A stretch of 64,000 bases of DNA from Prostheceraeus crozeri (taxonomy: Eukaryota; Platyhelminthes; Polycladida; Euryleptidae): positions 1 through 64,000 of the forward strand of contig CAJQUW010000527.1 in NCBI GenBank assembly GCA_907163375.1. Reading direction: 5' to 3'. Position numbers and translations under genes: made by a program. Below are positions 60,551-64,000 of this stretch, one piece after another. Within the stretch, counting starts at the first letter, position 1, and each line of letters opens with the position of its first letter. The notes under the pieces were generated by a model. It had not been told where the DNA came from. It saw nothing but the letters and a program-made list of their open reading frames with translations, and did not search any database.

Positions 60551-60559
60551 TTAAAAATG
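60551..60559 (+). promoter_or_regulatory. TTAAAAATG start context (PLA2-integrase frame)
   Basis: Supplies the ATG of the fused frame, 11 bp after the preceding stop. Confidence 0.5.
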
Positions 60560-61855
60560 AGCGAAGTGGATTCCTTGAATTTGAATAACTTAAGAATTTC
60601 AACTCTAGATCTAATGGATTATCTCTTAAAAGTACATAGAACCTCAAATTCTCACCACACCGGTGGCGATATACAAAAAGCATTAGAAAACTTTCCTGGC
60701 TTTATTTGGAGTAAATATTCGAAAGAGAAACATCTACCCGGTCATAATTTTACTGGTCCCGGCACAAGATTAGATTTAAGATTAAACGATGATAATACAC
60801 CTAGAGAAAATAGTAAACCAATAAATAGAGTAGATGCCGCGGCTTACCGACATGATTTAGCTTATCGAAATCATGACCTAATTTCTCGACATGTAGCTGA
60901 TAAGACAATGATAAAAGAATTATATGGTATTCAGAATCCTTCCTTTAGAGAAAGAATTGAAAGAATGTTTGTTAAGAAAGCTTTACAAGCAAAAATGCTT
61001 TTTGGCCAGGGGATAGATGAAACGACAGCAAAGCTGTCTGAGAGCAACGCTCGAACCTACGCGTCCGAAATTCATAGGGAATACAGAAAGCCGAAATATC
61101 TATTGAAAGTAAAAGTATTTAATAAAGATGATATTTGGAGTGCTGATCTAATAAATATGCCTAATGAAAGAGGGTTTAAATACGCATTGACCGTTATAGA
61201 TTTATATACACGATACGCTTGGGTAAAGCCTTTAAAAGACAAAAGTGGTCTATCAGTTAAATATGCGTTTGAAGAAATCTTTAAAGAAAGTTTTAGAAAG
61301 CCAAAAAAGCTATTCGTTGATAAAGGGTCGGAATTTTTTAACCGAAATGTAAAGCCACTATTTGAAACTGTTTATTCCACAGAAAATGCTGGAAAGGCTG
61401 TAGGTTTGTAGGCTGTAGAGCGTTTCAATAGATCATTAAAAAATAAAATTTTCAAGAATTTTACTCAGCAAGGAAATCAGAAATGGTTGAAGATATTACC
61501 AGGAATTGTAGAGCAGTACATGAATAAAGTTCATTCTGGTATTGAAGAAACCCCAAAGAATGCTTCTAACGACTCCGATTTGATACGAAAGAAAATATTC
61601 GAAAATAATTATTCGAATGAGAGTAATCCGAATTTACAGAAACTTAAGCCGAAATTTAAAATTGGAGATAGAGTTAGAATATTTAAGTATAAGAATAAAT
61701 TTGAAAAGGGCATCGTCGCATACTGGACGAAAGAGATATTTGAAGTTTGTAAAATAAACCAAACTTATCCGATTACTTATGAAATTAAAGATTTAGATAA
61801 TGAGGATATCAGAGGCCGATTTTATGAAAACGAATTACAATTAACCCAGCTTTAA
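60557..61855 (+). pseudogene. phospholipase A2 - integrase fusion frame, one stop codon
   Basis: 433 codons in one frame, interrupted by a TAG at 61,409-61,411. Residues 1-150 resemble the virion PLA2 of parvovirus VP1: a Ca-loop-like NFTGPGT (64-70) and catalytic VDAAAYRHDLAY (92-103), with the His-Asp pair at 99-100. LFGQG (148-152) fits the adenain cleavage consensus. An integrase follows: a core with IWSADLI (Asp 197), FVDKGSEF (Asp 255) and, after the stop, AVERFNRS with the catalytic Glu. The C-terminal SH3/chromo-like domain reads FKIGDRVRIFKYKNKFEKG. The stop lies in a short near-duplication (GCTGTAG twice) just before the Glu. The integrase would insert the element in host DNA; PLA2 would help endosomal escape. 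The in-frame fusion itself is unusual and might be a decay product. Confidence 0.85.
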
Positions 61856-61939
61856 CCTCTAGGTGGCGCTTTAGCTAGCTTCGTTTTTGAACTTTAATCA
61901 CAGTAATTGATACTAACGTTTTTCGGGAAATAAATTCCC

Positions 61940-62368
61940 TTAATCAACTTCTTTATTCAATTCTAACATAATATCAAGAAATGGTACTCCTTTTTGTAAT
62001 TTATACAAAACATATAAACATAATTCACCACAGCAGGTTGTTCCTGGTTTTTGAATTTGAAATGTATTATAAATTCCAGTTCCAAGTAAATTTTTGACTT
62101 CATTTGTTGGAGGCAATCCATAAGAGTCGAAGTAGTAATTATCCCCATTTTTATTTCTATGTCCCGCTGACCAATGTACGCCTTTTTGGTCTGAAGTGTA
62201 AAGATTCGTTATGAAATTTACATTATTTTTATTTTTTAGTTGACATAATTCGTCACGCATTAAGAAGTCTAAATTCCTTATTCCTAATTGTTTAGCCATT
62301 TTCTCTAGATCAAAGTTTGTAGTTGTTTGTTTACCGTATTGTTTTAGGAAGTCTTTTATGTTACTCAT
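61940..62368 (-). CDS. adenain-like cysteine protease (PRO)
   Basis: 142 codons, intact, with start context TTATAAAATG. Catalytic residues in adenain order: His 65 in GVHWSAGH, Asp 81 in YYFDSYG, Gln 104 in NTFQIQ, Cys 113 in TTCCGELC (the CGxxC block). Length is a little under that of adenovirus proteases but covers the whole core. The enzyme would process virion precursors; candidate substrates here are the pVI-like C-terminus (MRGNG) and the PLA2/integrase junction (LFGQG). It faces the integrase frame tail-to-tail with an 84 bp gap. Confidence 0.92.
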   Translation of the reverse strand: MSNIKDFLKQYGKQTTTNFDLEKMAKQLGIRNLDFLMRDELCQLKNKNNVNFITNLYTSDQKGVHWSAGHRNKNGDNYYFDSYGLPPTNEVKNLLGTGIYNTFQIQKPGTTCCGELCLYVLYKLQKGVPFLDIMLELNKEVD

Positions 62369-62616
62369 TTTATAATAAATAATAAATTTCTTGTAGGGTC
62401 CCCCTCCAGGAGAAGAAATGTCAGAAGACTTACCTTGCTACTTATTCGTTTTTGAAATGATTATATTATAATTATTCACAAATTCTAATCTACATTGTTT
62501 GACAGACGTCCATTATCTTCATGAACTTCTCAAAGTGAATTAGAAAAAAACTGAGTTTAGATAGTTTTTGAATCACTGCTTGCTTACTTGCTTTTCAGAT
62601 GTAATCGTCCACAAAA

Positions 62617-63042
62617 TCATTTGTCTTGAATAGCTGGCAATTGTGATGACTCTTCATCTTGAGTTGATGATGTTCCTGGTTGTAGATTTAAAACAATTTG
62701 GCTTGTTTTCATTGTCTTATTATAATAATCCGTTTCAAGTCGTTCATCAAGAGTTCGTTTCATTCTCGCCGTTTCACGTTTTACAATATATTGGTTTTGT
62801 AAAGTTCTTCGCTTGCGTTCTAATGCAGCAGCGCCTTTAACTTCGTTTAAAATTCGCTGTGATATTTCACACGACGTCAAGAAATCATCAAAATCAATAT
62901 CACTAAAGTTTTCCAAACTTTTTTGTAGATCCACAGTATTTATGAAATGATTCTTCTTTACAAATTCGTTGATCAAGCACACTTTTTTTGCTGTCTGTCC
63001 TTTTGTCGTTTCAATACGATCGCCCAAATTTTTGCTCATCAT
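62617..63042 (-). CDS. unknown protein next to the right terminal repeat
   Basis: 141 codons, intact. Acidic and basic patches alternate: a helical region LQKSLENFSDIDFDDFL (about 39-55), a basic helix ERKRRTLQNQYIVKRETARMKR (about 75-96), and a polar Ser/Gln/Glu tail. No motif recognised. Two ATGs stand side by side at its start and I chose the first. The basic helix could bind nucleic acid. It lacks the TTAAAAATG context of the virion genes. Confidence 0.55.
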   Translation of the reverse strand: MMSKNLGDRIETTKGQTAKKVCLINEFVKKNHFINTVDLQKSLENFSDIDFDDFLTSCEISQRILNEVKGAAALERKRRTLQNQYIVKRETARMKRTLDERLETDYYNKTMKTSQIVLNLQPGTSSTQDEESSQLPAIQDK

Positions 63043-63097
63043 GAATGATAGAAGTGAATGAGATGAATTAAAATAACAACTGTCTCGTATATCGTCG

Positions 63098-63375
63098 TTT
63101 TCCTTATGTGTTCTGAGTTCACAATAGCAACTGCTTTTCTATCGTAACCCTTATGTGTTTTGAATTCACAATAGCAACTACTTTTAATCAATTCATGCGG
63201 AGAGAGGAAACGCTAAATGGATTTTGTGAACGCATTTGCATTTGCAAAACTCACTTTAAAAACTGATTCTGAAAATAATTTACGTAGGCGTAAATTGAAC
63301 TGTCAAAATTTTACCGACGCGTAAGTTGAACTGTCAAAATTTTACCGATGCGTAAATTGAAATGACAAGATTGCG
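63098..63375. repeat. short direct repeats inside the right end
   Basis: Two copies of a unit with CTTATGTGTT...TTCACAATAGCAACT (from about 63,104 and 63,150). Then there are three GCGTAA-starting copies of a 31 bp unit with TTGAACTGTCAAAATTTTACC, at 63,288, 63,319 and 63,350 (the last is partial). They lie between the last gene and the right terminal repeat, where a promoter or replication control region would fit. Confidence 0.7.
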
Positions 63376-63505
63376 CTATTCACAATAATTTTAGGGAAAA
63401 GCTGTTCGTTGTTTTCCTTTGCGAGAACAATAAATCTCTCTCTCTTCAATCATCACTCCTTATCTTTTGATTAAGTGCGGGTAGCAACCGTTTTGTTTCA
63501 TGAAT

Positions 63506-63862
63506 TCATTGTTTCACTGTTGCAAGTGACGTTGCAAAAACACCTGTACCTGTTAAAGCAGTAGCAACAACAGGAATTGTAAGAACGCCAGATGAAATGA
63601 CAATAGTCAGAGCGCCTAAAGAAACTGTTAAGAATACTCCAACTCCTTGTGTTACATTCTTCACTATAGTCCATCTTTTTCTTAATTTATCATAATGTTC
63701 TAGTTTTAACAATAGTTGTGTCTCCTTATCTTTCATGTACCTGACTCTATCTTTGCGTTTTGCTATATCCATTTCATATGATAATGAAGGATATAAGGGG
63801 GCTGATGGTTCTTTTGTTTTTACATCTTCCATTTTTAAATGAATATTTTTATTCATATTCAT
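63506..63862 (-). pseudogene. right-end 5' partial copy of the PSAP/LYPSL gene
   Basis: Carried by the right terminal repeat. It encodes the same N-terminus with PSAP and LYPSL and the same hydrophobic region, and lacks the small deletion that breaks the left copy. The repeat ends after GCAACAGTGA, so the frame stops four codons later and the C-terminal half is absent. Compared with the left copy it shows a few substitutions (for example Arg for His at residue 36). Confidence 0.88.
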
Positions 63863-64000
63863 TTTTGTTTTTGCTAAATTTCAGAAGGCCCCTATTTGCA
63901 TTTTTGATTTGTTAATTTCAGGAGGACCCTATTTTGCATTTGGATTTGTTAAATTTCAAGAGGACCCTAATTTGCATTTAGATTTGCTAAATTTCAAGAG
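63514..64000 (-). repeat. right terminal inverted repeat (partial, runs off window)
   Basis: Reverse complement of 49,282-49,766. Bases 63,862-64,000 hold at least three inverted 38 bp iterons. The end of the element lies beyond 64,000. Confidence 0.93.

Larger units (their letters stand above)
49201..64000. mobile_element. Polinton/Maverick (adintovirus-like) element, right end outside window
   Basis: A set of genes diagnostic of Polintons lies between inverted repeats: protein-primed DNA polymerase B, retroviral-type integrase, adenain-like protease, FtsK/HerA ATPase, major and minor capsid proteins, plus PLA2, pVI-like, pX-like and fibre-like virion proteins. The element is AT-rich and compact (gaps of 2-100 bp, TAATG stop-start overlap), unlike the host DNA around it. 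At least 14.8 kb is present, matching the usual 15-20 kb. Multiple nonsense and frameshift changes show it is an endogenised, inactive or recently inactivated copy. Target-site duplication cannot be checked. Confidence 0.95.

Noticed and set aside
49420-62368. Bacterial or phage contamination suggested by operon-like spacing and a tail-fibre motif
   Set aside because: The gene set is the Polinton set, and the element is flanked on the left by metazoan transposon relics and an animal astacin gene.

Overview
The window is nuclear DNA from an animal, most likely an invertebrate; I cannot place it more precisely. It is AT-rich and gene-poor, with splice-like exon edges. It carries relics of several metazoan transposon groups (non-LTR retrotransposons, Tc1/mariner, piggyBac, MITEs, a foldback-type element), one secreted astacin-type metalloprotease, and a large Polinton/Maverick (adintovirus-like) element at the right end.

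Layout. Bases 1-1,050 are featureless. Bases 1,290-18,930 are a satellite-like array of 84-94 bp monomers, organised into higher-order units of about 981 bp (11 monomers). Near the right edge there is a recent tandem copy of a 1,563 bp block. Bases 19-36 kb are intergenic or intronic DNA with a decayed LINE reverse-transcriptase end (20.6-21.4 kb), a few exon-like stretches, a tandem segmental duplication (27.2-31.0 kb) interrupted by an inverted-repeat insertion, a second LINE tail and a broken THAP zinc-finger domain (34.2-34.6 kb). From 36.98 to 44.9 kb two nearly identical 769 bp direct repeats bracket a 1.29 kb internally deleted mariner element and the apparently intronless astacin gene. 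A 2.35 kb foldback-like element (44.9-47.2 kb), a piggyBac relic (47.5-48.0 kb) and a 118 bp MITE follow.

From about 49.2 kb to beyond the window end lies the Polinton, at least 14.8 kb long. Its terminal inverted repeats contain 38 bp iterons and also the 5' part of the first gene. Rightward from the left end come a membrane/coiled-coil protein with PSAP and LYPSL late-domain-like motifs, a coiled-coil protein, the minor capsid (penton-type) protein and the FtsK/HerA-type packaging ATPase. Protein-primed DNA polymerase B and two small genes run leftward. Rightward again are a fibre-like coiled-coil protein with a phage-tail-fibre-type motif, a pVI-like virion protein, the major capsid protein and a pX-like hydrophobic protein. 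The next reading frame joins a parvovirus-type phospholipase A2 domain to the retroviral-type integrase. An intact adenain-like protease and one unknown gene run leftward. Together these would replicate the DNA by protein priming (POLB), package it (ATPase), build and mature a capsid (MCP, penton, protease), breach an endosome (PLA2, pVI-like) and integrate (INT).

The element is partly dead. POLB has a nonsense codon and three frameshifts, MCP has a 194 bp MITE insertion plus further breaks, the integrase has an in-frame stop beside its catalytic Glu, and the first gene is frameshifted. The ATPase, minor capsid, protease and pX-like frames are still open. The features most worth attention are the PLA2-integrase fusion with an adenain-type cleavage motif at its junction, the paired late-domain motifs, and the repeated TTAAAAATG start context.
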